Assembly (NCBI RefSeq): GCF_000499385.1
Contig: NW_013654452.1
Location: 5,001 to 22,384 of the forward strand
DNA from: Eimeria necatrix
Lineage: Eukaryota; Apicomplexa; Conoidasida; Eucoccidiorida; Eimeriidae
Direction of reading: 5' to 3'
DNA length: 17,384 nt
Shown here in pieces: positions 1 to 8,842 of the stretch. Under the pieces are notes generated by a model. The model had not been told where the DNA came from, searched no databases, and saw only the letters and a program-made list of their open reading frames with translations. A program made the translations under genes and the position numbers. Each line of letters opens with the position of its first letter. Position 1 is the stretch's first letter.

Positions 1-469
1 GGCACAAAAGATTGGAGGCATTTAAAAGACGAAAAAAGAAAAAGAAAAGTTTTAAGACATGAAAGGAGATTTAAAAGAATAAAAAGAGAAAAAAGAAATA
101 AAAAGGATAAAAAGATATTAAAAAGGATTAAAAGATATCAAAAGCAGATTAAAAGATTTAAGAAGAGATTTAAAAGAGATAAAGGAGATTAAAAGAGGTG
201 CAAAAGAACAAAAAAGAGATTAAAAGAGTTAAATGAAATATAAAAGCGACAAAAAGGTAGAAGATGAAAAAAACAAAAAAACAAAAAGAATAAAAAGAAA
301 TAAAAGAAAAAAAACAGTAAAAAAATAAGAGAATAAAAGAAGTAAAAGAATAAAAGAATAAAAATGATGAAAATAATAAGAGAAACAAAGATTAGAAAGA
401 GTAAAAGAATAGAAGATTAAAAAAGAATAAAAGAAAAAAGAATTAAAAAAATAAAAGACTTTGCTGCAC
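1..469 (-). other. Partial intron 5 of the methyltransferase: long polypyrimidine tract
   Basis: On the plus strand this is nearly pure purine (AAAAGAG, AAAAGATT units with few T and almost no C); in the transcript it is U/C-rich. It begins at the GTGCAG donor and runs off the left edge. The short hydrophobic reading frames here are composition artefacts rich in Phe, Leu and Ser. Confidence 0.6.
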
Positions 470-593
470 CTTAACAAGAACAAAAACTTCTCTCCAGCAG
501 TTTTGGCTCTTCACCAAATTTCCAAACTTTTCGTAAAAGTCAAAAGCTTTTCCCCGCGCACTCCGCAGCAGCTGCAGCACATCGACACACACA

Positions 594-648
<55 letters not shown>

Positions 649-772
649 ATGCCGCTGGTTATGCTGCTGATGGCAGTGGTGGTGGTGGTAGGGGAGGTGG
701 TGCTGCTGCTGATGGTGCTGCTGTTACCAGTGGTGGTGGTGTTGCTGCTGCTGCTGCTACTGCTGCTGCGGG

Positions 773-815
<43 letters not shown>

Positions 816-930
816 AACCTTTGCTTCCCTGGGTCCCGGCACTTGCGTTAAGATGACAGCTCCAGACACAAACGGAGAAACTTCGAAAGGAGACGCCAAA
901 AAGAACCCTGCAGCAAATGGAGGTCTGAGT

Positions 931-962
<32 letters not shown>

Positions 963-1111
963 GCAGCAGAAGATGCAGTCTATCGCACTGGCTGGGAGGC
1001 ATTCGACAGTGGCAGCAGCAGCAACAAAAGAAGCAGCAGCAGCAGCAGTAGGTCACTTTCACGCCTCAGCACTGCCTCACTTCAAGGCGCCCCCCTGCTG
1101 CTGCTGCTGCA

Positions 1112-1148
<37 letters not shown>

Positions 1149-1523
1149 GAGCAGCTGCTGCTGCGTCTCTAGGTCCATTGGCTGCTGCCCTCCGTAGAAA
1201 AAGCTGCAGAAGCTTTTCAGTCGCTGCTGCGCTGCCTGCAGCAGCAGGGGCCTCTCGTCAGTGCCCACAAGTGTTATGCGGGGTGTGGGCCCCAGCCCTG
1301 CTGCTGCTGCTGCTGCTGGGGCCTGCTGCTGCAGTTGCTGCTGCAGTTGCTGCTGCTCCTCCGGGTGTACGTACACCGCAGGCACGGTGTCTCGGGGAGA
1401 GGGAACTGCAGCACAAGAAGGGGAAAGGCCTCCCAGCAGCAGCGCAGCCTCCAGCAGCAAACTGCCGCTGCCGCAAAACGGATCCCAAATCTGCAGCAGC
1501 AGCAGCAGCAATAGGAGCAACCG

Positions 1524-1558
<35 letters not shown>

Positions 1559-1631
1559 ACAGCGGCAGTAGCATAAAACACAAGGGAACACAGGCATGCG
1601 AGCTACTCAAGATGAACTCCACCTGTTTGGC

Positions 1632-1675
<44 letters not shown>

Positions 1676-2026
1676 TGCTGCTGCCTGCTGCTTTGAGGCT
1701 CACCACAATGCGTTTCTCTCGCTTGAAGATTCTGCGAAGTCCAGCAGCAGCAGCAGCAGCAGCAAGAGACACATCGCCGATTTCGTGCTCCGTGCCTGCT
1801 GCTGTCCAGTCTGCTGCCTCCCAAGAAGGTTCTGCTGCTCCTGCTGCTCCTGGTGTTGCTGCTGCTGCTTCTGCTGCTGCAGATGCTTCTTTTGCTGCTG
1901 CTGCTCTGTGGGCCAAAGCCTCTGCTGCCCAGCCACCCCTTAGATACAGCAGCCGCATCATAGACACAGTTGCTGCTGATTGAGGCAGCAGCAAACCCTT
2001 GGGGCCCCCCGGCTTGGAGTCCTTGA

Positions 2027-2070
<44 letters not shown>

Positions 2071-2254
2071 TGCTGCTCCGGGTGCTGATGCTCTTCCTGC
2101 TGCTGTTCTTCCTGCTGCTGCTGCTGCTCCTGCGGCTGCTGCTGTTGCTGCTGCTCCCGCTGTTCTTCCTGCTGCTGCTGCTGATGGCCCACGGCCCCTT
2201 CGCAGGGCCCCCCTGAAGAGCCCCACAGAGAGGGGGCGACGGCGCCTGCTGGCT

Positions 2255-2291
<37 letters not shown>

Positions 2292-2439
2292 GAGTGACCA
2301 AGGTGCCGTTGCTGCTGCTGCTGCGCGTGCCTCCTGCTGCTGCTTTGCAACAGCAGCAGCAAGCTGCAGCTCCTCGAGCGCCGCGCGCTTCTGCGCTGCT
2401 GCGTCCGCGGCCTCCCACCTCTCACCCCCTTCCCCTCCC

Positions 2440-2489
<50 letters not shown>

Positions 2490-2818
2490 CAGGTGCGGCA
2501 GGTACCTGTAGGGCCGCGGGTCTAAAGGCCCTGAGAGCAGCAGGTCCGCTAGGGCCTGTCCCTTTACGCAGACGACACGCAGCCGGTGGGTTGCAGCAGC
2601 AAGTGCTGTTTCTGCTGCTGCTTCTGCTGCTGCTGCTGCTGCTGTTGCTGCTGCTTCCCCAGACTCTCCTGCTGCTGCTGCTTCCTCCAAAGCTGCTGCA
2701 AGTTTTGCACGCAAAGACGGACTGTCTCCTATAGGAGAGTCGATGGAGACAACCCGCAGCTGCAGCAGCGGCAGCGCGGACAGCGGCTGAATGTACTGCA
2801 GCAGCAGCAGCAGCAGAA

Positions 2819-2879
<61 letters not shown>

Positions 2880-3268
2880 GGCTATGAAGGAAAGGGAATG
2901 GCTGCGAGTGCACGCACAGCCACAAAGCCTCAAGCGCCTGCTGCTGACGCCCGCGCAGCAGCAGCAGCAACAGCAGCTAAGCAGCAGCAGCAAATCGCAG
3001 GCCGAGTGCAGCAGCAGCAACAGCAGCAAAAGAGTCGAAGGGCCCCCTGTTTGCTGCTGCGCTGCTTCTCACCTTTTTCCAATTCGTGCGCCTCAGCAGC
3101 AGCAGCAAATGCTCGCTGCTGCTGCAGCGCTGGGGGCCCCACAGCCGCAGCCACACGCACTCAGCTGTACGTACACCGCAGCAGAGCTGCTGCACCTGCT
3201 GCGGCCGCACCTGCTGCAGCAGCACCCCCCCAGGGTTCACGACCAGGCGGGGGGCCCCTGCTGCTTCA

Positions 3269-3318
<50 letters not shown>

Positions 3319-3414
3319 CTGGGCAGCAGCCAAGCAAGGCAGGGCCTTCAGCTCCCTCAATAGGGGCCCCTCGAGGCCCCGCCGAGTCGAAAAGAAAAGA
3401 GACAACTTCCCCAT
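1..3414 (-). CDS. RlmL-like THUMP/UPF0020 RNA guanine-N2 methyltransferase, five exons, 3' end outside the window
   Basis: Predicted S-adenosylmethionine-dependent methyltransferase that would modify a guanine in large-subunit rRNA, by similarity to the N-terminal (m2G) half of E. coli RlmL. Proposed coding exons are 3414-3073, 2795-1704, 1490-1081, 924-819 and 571-470; phases 0, 0, 2, 0 agree at each junction. The start ATG at 3414 gives MGKLSLFFSTRRGLEGPLL, which begins almost exactly where bacterial RlmL begins, so no organelle transit peptide is evident. A THUMP-like region follows, then the AdoMet-binding motif WDPFCGSGSLLLEAA near 1488-1444 and a motif II-like LVGTDERPLLLQAA near 1260-1215. 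The usual catalytic NPPYG motif appears degenerate (VILTQVPGPRE near 857-825). Large Ala and Gln runs interrupt exon 2. About 684 codons are visible before the gene runs off the left edge. The family call is confident; substrate and cell compartment are inference. Confidence 0.82.
470..571 (-). CDS. Methyltransferase exon 5
   Basis: These 34 codons sit between acceptor GTGCTGCAG and donor AAG|GTGCAG, phase 0 on both sides. FDFYEKFGNLVKSQNCWREV followed by FVLVK matches the helix and strand after motif IV in RlmL (shape: L-G-x-x-L-K-x-x-F-x-G-W-x-x-x-x-L). The next coding exon must lie left of the window. Confidence 0.75.
572..818 (-). repeat. Methyltransferase intron 4: AGC/ACC trinucleotide array
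   Basis: The intron starts GTTAGC and continues as AGC repeats, degenerate ACC/AGC units, then another pure block of about 17 CTG units on the plus strand (595-645), a GT stretch and the acceptor. Unlike most introns here, the sense strand carries AGC rather than CTG. Confidence 0.6.
819..924 (-). CDS. Methyltransferase exon 4: region of motif IV
   Basis: This 106-nt exon is bounded by a CTCAG acceptor and an AAG|GTTAGC donor, phase 2 in and phase 0 out. It reads PPFAAGFFLASPFEVSPFVS and then GAVILTQVPGPREAK. The segment lies where RlmL has its catalytic TVLSNPPYGER strand-loop, but the N-P-P-Y residues are not preserved. The placement rests on exon phase and on the flanking matches. Confidence 0.65.
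925..1080 (-). other. Methyltransferase intron 3
   Basis: A 156-nt intron with donor GTGAGG and acceptor CTGACTCAG. In the sense strand it carries two CTG/CTT-rich blocks; the longer one, broken once by TTG, lies immediately before the acceptor. Confidence 0.6.
1081..1490 (-). CDS. Methyltransferase exon 3: AdoMet-binding motif I
   Basis: It opens directly after (CTG)nCAG with IWDPFCGSGSLLLEAALLLG, the hallmark GxGxx methyltransferase loop of the UPF0020 family. ITLVGTDERPLLLQAAQQRL supplies the acidic residue expected to contact the AdoMet ribose. Gln runs fill much of the rest. The donor is TTGAA|GTGAGG, phase 2. Confidence 0.85.
1491..1703 (-). other. Methyltransferase intron 2
   Basis: A 213-nt intron from GTGAGC to (CTG)nCAG. 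It contains an AGC block just after the donor and a CTG block directly at the acceptor. It separates two reading frames that each encode conserved family sequence. Confidence 0.7.
1704..2795 (-). CDS. Methyltransferase exon 2: THUMP remainder with large low-complexity insertions
   Basis: The 364 codons follow a CTGCAG acceptor; 2786 is an alternative in-phase start. LRVVSIDSPIGDSPSLRAKL and THRLRVVCVKGQALADLLLS, then PLDPRPYR, match the second half of the THUMP region and its GYR-like end. APWSLTAAAA resembles the API-KETLAAA segment that precedes the methyltransferase core. Between and after these come Ala runs, a Q/E-rich stretch (about 2190-2020) and an unrecognised segment that includes ATVSMMRLLYLRGGW. 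It ends GTG|GTGAGC at 1704, phase 0. Parts of the low-complexity section could be spliced out. Confidence 0.75.
2796..3072 (-). other. Methyltransferase intron 1
   Basis: A 277-nt intron from AAG|GTGAGA to CTGCAG. The 3' third is almost pure CTG in the sense strand with occasional CTT. The reading frames on either side (TNWKK and LRVVSIDSP) are adjacent in the family alignment. Confidence 0.65.
3073..3414 (-). CDS. Methyltransferase exon 1: N-terminus and start of THUMP region
   Basis: The 114 codons begin with ATG at 3414 and end AAG|GTGAGA, a strong donor. FSTRRGLEGPLLREL matches the first conserved helix of RlmL-type proteins, and APRLVVNPGGVLLQQV plus VRTAECVWLRLW match the following strands up to the conserved NW pair (TNWKK) just before the donor. 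A run of Ala interrupts the domain near 3340-3285. Exon phase is 0. Confidence 0.85.
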
Positions 3415-3469
3415 TTGGGGCCCCAGGACCAAATGAAGTTCTTGTCTTTTTGGGGGGCCCCCGGGGCCC

Positions 3470-3660
3470 CCGAGAAAAAAAGGGTACTGCCACTAGGGGG
3501 CCCCCAGGGGCCCCTAAGGAGAAAATGAAGGCTCGCTTTAAGAGGCCCCTGGGGCCCCTAAACGCAAAAAGGGTACTGTCTTCCTAGGGGGCCCCCGGAG
3601 TCCTAAAAGCAAAACACATACTGTCTCTTAATTTTGCTCCTGGGGCCCCTACCTTTGCAA
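3470..3660 (+). repeat. Degenerate tandem repeat with GGGTACTG core
   Basis: Two good copies and one poorer one: AAAAAGGGTACTGCC near 3477, AAAAAGGGTACTGTC near 3566 and ACACATACTGTC near 3615. The first two are each followed by CTAGGGGGCCCCC and are about 90 bp apart. The block lies just upstream of the methyltransferase start. Confidence 0.45.
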
Positions 3661-4098
3661 ATTAGGCACAGGCTTTGAGGGCCTCCGGGGCCTCCAGAGC
3701 CAAGAAGAGGATCCTAGGGGCCCCCAAGGCCCTGAAAAAGGGCTCTGGGGGCCCCTGGGGGCCCTGGGAGCTCCTTGGGGGCCCCTGAGGGCCCTCAGGG
3801 GTGTCTGGGGCTCCCTGGGGGCTCTCCGGAGTTCCTGGGGGGCCCTGGGGGCCCTCGTGGGTCCCTGGGGGTCCCTGGGGTCCTTGGGAGTCTCTGGGGG
3901 CCCCTGGGGGCCCTCAAGGGTTTATGGGGGCCCCTGGGGGCCCCTAGAGCCCACGGGCACCAGGGACCCCTGGGGGCCCCTCAAGAGCACTGGGGGGCCC
4001 CCGTGGTGAGGGGCCCCCGGGGGCCCCTAAAAAGAACCCTGGCTTGCAGGGGAGAACGCCCAGAAGGGCTAGGCCCGCCGCAGTGGGGCCCTAGACCG

Positions 4099-4131
4099 TA
4101 AACCCTAAACCCTAAACCCTAAACCCTAAAC
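4099..4131 (+). repeat. Telomere-like AAACCCT array (intergenic)
   Basis: Four consecutive AAACCCT heptamers followed by degenerate copies (AAACGCT, then CAAACCTTG). Such internal telomere-like repeats are a known feature of Eimeria repeat-rich segments. Confidence 0.85.
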
Positions 4132-4189
4132 GCTGAGCCTCAAACCTTGAAATGCTGGGGGTTCCGGGGGCGGTGTTGCCAGGCAATTG

Positions 4190-4475
4190 ATCATGAAGGC
4201 ATTAAAGAGGTGAATAAATTTTGAAAAAATAATAAATAAATTAATTAATTTGTCGATTAAACACTGAAGGGATAGCAGGGGATAAACAACAAGGGGGCCC
4301 CAGAGCAGCTGCAGCCCAGGGGGGCCCCCCAAGATCCTTATGGGGCCCCCATCGGGGGCCCCCAAGCAGCTCTGTACTGTAAGAAGGCCTCCTATTTGTT
4401 GTTAAATAGACTTCGATTATTTTAATTATACTTAATATTAAATAAAGGTAAATAAACAAAATGAATTTGGCTATT
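4190..4475. other. Two AT-rich islands flanking a GGGGCCCC block
   Basis: About 4190-4275 and 4388-4470 are strongly AT-rich (AATAAATAAATTAATTAATT; TTTTAATTATACTTAATATT) inside otherwise very GC-rich sequence. They flank a GGGGCCCC cluster at about 4290-4365. They could hold promoter or polyadenylation signals, but no specific element can be assigned. Confidence 0.4.
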
Positions 4476-4644
4476 CGGGGCCCTCTTTTCGGCCTTACGG
4501 CCCCCCACTAGGGGCCCCAGGGGGCCCCCAAGATGGGCTTGAGGTCTATGGGGGCCCCCAGACGGTCTGGGGCCCCATGGTGGCGTTTGTTGCTGTGTGG
4601 GTACTTCTTAAATCTAGATTAAAAGGAAATAAACCCGCAAAGCT

Positions 4645-4661
4645 GAGGGTTTAGGGTTTAG
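4645..4661 (-). repeat. Telomere-like repeat in inverted orientation
   Basis: The plus strand reads AGGGTTTAGGGTTTAG, the reverse complement of the array at 4099-4131. The two patches form an inverted pair about 515 bp apart. Confidence 0.8.
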
Positions 4662-5334
4662 AAAGTCCTTTGGCCTGCGAGCCGAGGCCTTAGGGGGGCC
4701 CCCAGAGGACCTAAAGAGCCTTCAGCGTCTCGGGAGGCCCCATCAAGGGCCCACGGGGCCCTCCAGCGGGCCCTTGGGTTCCCTTGGGGGGCCCTTGGGT
4801 TCCCTTGGGGTGACCCTGGGTCCCCTTGGGGGGCCCTGGGATTCCCCGGGGGCCCCCGGGGCCCCCGGGGGGCCCTAGGGGGCTCCAGGGGCCCCCGGGA
4901 CGCAGGCGAGTACAAAAAGGTTTCATAGAGGCTGTTTTAGGGGCCACTTAGGGGGCCCCATGGCTCTCAGTGAGGCCCCCCAGAAGGTCCTATGGCCCTC
5001 TGCGGGGCCCCCTACGAGGCCTCCAAGGGGGCCCTCTGGGATTTCAGGGGGGCCCTATAAAGAGGAACCCTCAGAATCTCAGAGGGGCCCCCGGGGGCCC
5101 CCTGGGGGCCCCCCAGACCCTATGAAGGTACATAAGGAGGCCCTTCTGGCCGTCAGGCGAGGGGGCGTCCGCGGTCCCTTTGGGGGCCCCTTAGGGGCCC
5201 CCAAAGAATCCCTCAGGGGCCCTCTAAGAGCCGCCTCAGGGGCCGCCTCAGGGGCCCCGAAAGGGGCCCTCCAGGGGCCCCCTCAAGGGCCCCTTCAGAG
5301 TCCGGGGGTACTCAAAACTGGAGCAGCGGCCTCC

Positions 5335-5525
5335 CCGTTGATAGCAACTTATTGGGCCTTTTATTTCTCCTCTTATGTCTCTTTATTTGCCCCTTTATGT
5401 CTTCTTTTTTGCTTCTTTTTGTCTCCTGAATGCCTCCTGCTGCGCTCTCTTTGCTGCTGCTGCCTCTTCCCTTATCTAAAGTCTCAACCGTAAGCCTAAC
5501 GCGTTCATTGAGTTCCTTAGTTTCC
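5335..5525. other. Pyrimidine-rich island in the intergenic region
   Basis: This is a GGGGCCCC-free stretch rich in TTT, TCTC and CTG on the plus strand, unlike its surroundings. It contains TTTATTT twice, so AAATAAA on the minus strand, which might serve as a polyadenylation signal for the upstream CPSF gene. No reading frame has recognisable content. Confidence 0.3.
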
Positions 5526-6196
5526 CTGCGGGGGGCCCCCAAGGGGGCCCCCAAGGGGGCCCCCAAGGGGGCCCTGACGGCCCCCAAAAGGGGCCCCTCA
5601 GGGCCCCCAGTACCCTCCTAGGGCTCGACGCAGGGGCCCTTTATAGGCCCCTCGGAGTTTCCCATAGAAGCATGCTAGGGGCACCTGGGGGCCCCGGGGG
5701 GACTCCGGGGGCCCCTGGGGGACTCTGGGAACCCCTGGGGGGCCCCTAGGGGCCCCCCAGGCCCCAGACTGCGGGGGCCCCGCCACCCAACCAGCAGTTA
5801 TCCTGGGGGCAGCAAAATCTGTCTCTTAATTGATTAAAAGACACAAACCATCGGCGGCAACGCCGCATAGCAGCCCTGGGCTGCATGCATGCAAAAAAGC
5901 CCCAAAATGGGGTACGCAGCAACTGCGGCTTGCCCGCGTGGGCCCCTGGGGGCCCCCACACTCAAGGGCCCCCCTTCCACAGGGGGGCCCCCCGGGAGCG
6001 GCGGGGGCCCCCCACCCTTTAGGGGGCCCCCACAGCTTACGGGTCCCCCATCGCTGCGGGTACCCCCAGGCGCTGTGACGGGGGCCCCCCAAAGAAGGCC
6101 TGGGAGAACTCCGGGGGCTCTTCAAGGGGCCCCACAGGAGGCCCCCAAGGGGCCCTTAAGGGGCCCCCCAGGGGCCCCCTTGGTTAAGAGCAACAG

Positions 6197-6871
6197 CTAG
6201 TTGAAGGGTACAGAGGGCAAGTCGAGGCCCCTCAGGGGGCCCCCAGCGAGGGCCCCTCGCAGCGCCGCCTGCGGGACACAGCAGCAAATGGAAAAGCCCA
6301 AAAGCATTTGCAAGTTTCGAAAGAAGCAAATAAACAAATAGACAAAAAAACCTTTTAAGCTCAAACATACCCAAGAAAAGGGGGCCCCGGGGGGCCCCTC
6401 AGGGCCCTGGGGGCCCTGGGGGCCCCCCCCCGGGGCACCGAAGCGGTGCTGCAGCAGCAGCAGCAACGAAGGAGGTGCTGCTGCTGCCAGCTGCTGCTGC
6501 ACAGGGACAGATAAGAAGCAGAAGCAGCGCAGCAAAGGAGCGAAGAGCGGCAGCCGCGAGCGGAGAGCAGCATGCGCCTTGAGTTCCAGCTGCTGCAGCA
6601 GCAGCCCTGCGTCTGCTGCTGCAGCAGCCGCAGCTCCTGCTGCTGCTGCTGCTGTCGATGCTGCCGATGCTGCAGCAGGGCTTCTGCCCTGGTCCTGCGC
6701 GCGGGGCCGCTGCAGCGGCTGCTGCTGCAGCTGCTGCTGCAGCTGCTGCTGCAGCAGCTGCTGCTGCTGCGCTATCCATAAATTCAAGTGCACAGAGGGA
6801 GTCCCTGCAGGGACTCTTGCTGCTGTGGGGCCCAATCCGCACTCTGAGGGCAAAGATGTCTCTAGCCAGCC
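6197..6871 (-). CDS. CPSF1: CPSF160 C-terminal exon(s), frame unresolved
   Basis: From acceptor CTATTCAG at 6872, the phase-0 frame stays open to TAG at 6197. It contains LLQQLELKAHAALRSRL, which resembles the family's C-terminal EQLELAHQIGTTRYSIL. However, at the exon start the better family match, GLARDIFALRVRIGPHSS then DSLCALEFMD (compare AGLNPRAFR...ELLNRY), is in another frame. A small bridging exon near 7055-7025 would fix the entry phase but needs a weak donor, and a second phase change within the CAG region (about 6780-6600) would also be needed. The tail below about 6440 is GGGGCCCC and AT-rich and may not be coding. Confidence 0.45.
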   Translation of the reverse strand, partial: GWLETSLPSECGLGPTAARVPAGTPSVHLNLWIAQQQQLLQQQLQQQLQQQPLQRPRAQDQGRSPAAASAASTAAAAAGAAAAAAADAGLLLQQLELKAHAALRSRLPLFAPLLRCFCFLSVPVQQQLAAAAPPSLLLLLQHRFGAPGGGPQGPQGPEGPPGAPFSWVCLSLKGFFVYLFICFFRNLQMLLGFSICCCVPQAALRGALAGGPLRGLDLPSVPFN

Positions 6872-6879
6872 CTGAATAG

Positions 6880-6912
<33 letters not shown>

Positions 6913-7252
6913 AAGTGACAGCAGGACGTGAGCAACAATACGAAACGTCACTGCAGCAGCAGCAGCAGCAGCAGCAGCAAAGGCAGTAGAAGCTGAAGAA
7001 GTGGACGAACAGCGGCTGAGAGACGAGAAGACACAAGACGAAAGAAGACACAGTGCTGGAGAGACAGCAACAAAGCAGCAGCAGGAAATAAAGAGAGACA
7101 GCAGCAAAGCAGCAGCAGGAAATAAAGAGAGACAGCAGCAAAGCAGCAGCAGGAAATAAAGAAGCAAACCTGCAGCTCCAGCAGCAAATCTGAGGAGGCG
7201 CTATCAACCAGCCGGAATGATAGAATGCCCCCCTCAGCAGTCCACGCAGCCT

Positions 7253-7285
<33 letters not shown>

Positions 7286-7355
7286 CGCGCCCTACACGTT
7301 TACCAGTTGCAGCAGCAAAAGCAGCTACAGCAGCGGCAGCAGCAGCGGCAGCGGC

Positions 7356-7391
<36 letters not shown>

Positions 7392-7683
7392 TCGAGCAGC
7401 TAACGCATGCAACGTCTCCGAGCTCGGTCTGCGTTTGCTTAAAGGCCACAATTGGGGAGTCAGCTTCCATGGACTCCGAGTCGCAGCGCAGCACCTGCAG
7501 CAAGCAGCAACAGAAAAGGCAGACTTCGTTGCAGCAGCAGCAGCAGCAGCAGCAGCGGCAGCAACGGCAGTATGAGCAGCAGCAGCCCCTGAAGCATCGG
7601 TGGCCTCAACAGGCCCACAAGCTATAGCCGCAGATAAGCCCAGCAGAAGCAGCAGCCGGAACAGCTGCAGCAGTGCAGGAGCC

Positions 7684-7732
<49 letters not shown>

Positions 7733-8120
7733 ACCTGAAGCTGCTGGAGCATGGGCGGCGAGGCTTCCTTGGAGTCATTAATGGAGAAGAGGCGAAAGTT
7801 GCCCCAGGGGTCAGCAGCAACAACGCCTGAGGCCCCAAAGCCCCAAAGCCCCCAAATAAGAACGCATGCATGCATGCACGGACTCAAAGCCCCAAACAAA
7901 CGCATGCATGCATGCATGTATGCATGCGCGGCTGACAAGAGCCGGCCCACGTGAAGCAGCAGAAGGTTGCAGTCTTAACTGATAGAGGGACAAGAAGTAA
8001 TTAAAAAAAAACTAAAGAATGATTTAGTCATCAAAGTGCCATTAACTAGCCAAGTCAACAGACAAATAGATGATAACAGCAGAAAACCTGTGCGCCTTGG
8101 GCAGCGCAGCAGCAGCAATT

Positions 8121-8151
<31 letters not shown>

Positions 8152-8792
8152 AAGCCCCACAGATTCTGTCTTCTAGGGAGACCGCGTCGCATGCAGTCAC
8201 TGACAGCAGCCAGTGAGCCACACAGCGGCTGACAAGCTCCAGACGCCTCGAGTCCGAAGCGGAGTCGAAGCGCCAGCTGCAGCAGCAGCAGCAGCAGCAG
8301 CAGATGCAGGTGCAGCAACAGCAGCGGACGTAGAAGCAGCAAGAGGCGCAGCAGCAACAGCAACACCAGGCGCACACGCAGCAACAGACGCAGCAGCAAT
8401 AGCAGCAACACGAACTGCAGTGGCACAGACGACAGCAATAGCAGGTGCAACAGCAGAAGTAATAGCAGCAGCAGCAGCAACAGCTGCAGCAGAAACAGAT
8501 GCAGCAGCAGCACCAACAGCAACTGTAGCAGCACCAACAGCAACCGCAGCGGCACCAAGAGCAGCAGCAGCACCCAGACCAGCAGTAGCACCCAGACCAG
8601 CAGCAGCAGCAGCAGCAGCAACGGCAGCAGCAGCAGCAGCAGCGGCAGCAGCAGCAGCAGCTAACGCTAGCAACGAAACTCCTTTGAAGAGGTCTCCTGC
8701 AACAAGAAAATTTTTCAAAGAGGAAACAGCCGAAAGGGAAACGCCGACATCTGCAAAGGCCCCGCGGGCCAAAAGGTCTCCGTCCATTTCCT

Positions 8793-8842
<50 letters not shown>

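Larger units (their letters stand above)
3415..6196. repeat. Intergenic GGGGCCCC-palindrome region
   Basis: This 2.8 kb stretch between the genes is dominated by GGGGCCCC/GGGGGCCCCC blocks every 10-30 bases, joined by short variable linkers. Perfect local arrays include a 12-bp GGGGGCCCCCAA unit repeated about four times at 5529-5573. Many plus and minus frames stay open as Gly/Pro/Ala/Leu collagen-like strings, but none shows a recognisable domain. The promoter of the methyltransferase gene and the 3' end of the CPSF gene must lie at its margins; I could not identify either. Confidence 0.7.

Noticed and set aside
170..483. Phe/Ser/Leu-rich short minus-strand frames that look like membrane proteins
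   Set aside because: They only translate the polypyrimidine strand of an intron; no conserved content.
646..1197. Plus-strand frames with poly-Leu, poly-Gln and poly-Cys
   Set aside because: CTG/CAG arrays are open in all six frames; the conserved methyltransferase sequence is on the minus strand.
3775..4101. Gly/Pro/Leu collagen-like plus-strand frame
   Set aside because: Direct translation of GGGGCCCC repeats; no start context, domain or coding signal.
4960..5493. A 177-residue plus-strand frame with a hydrophobic C-terminus
   Set aside because: The first part is GGGGCCCC translation and the end is pyrimidine-rich sequence; nothing recognisable.
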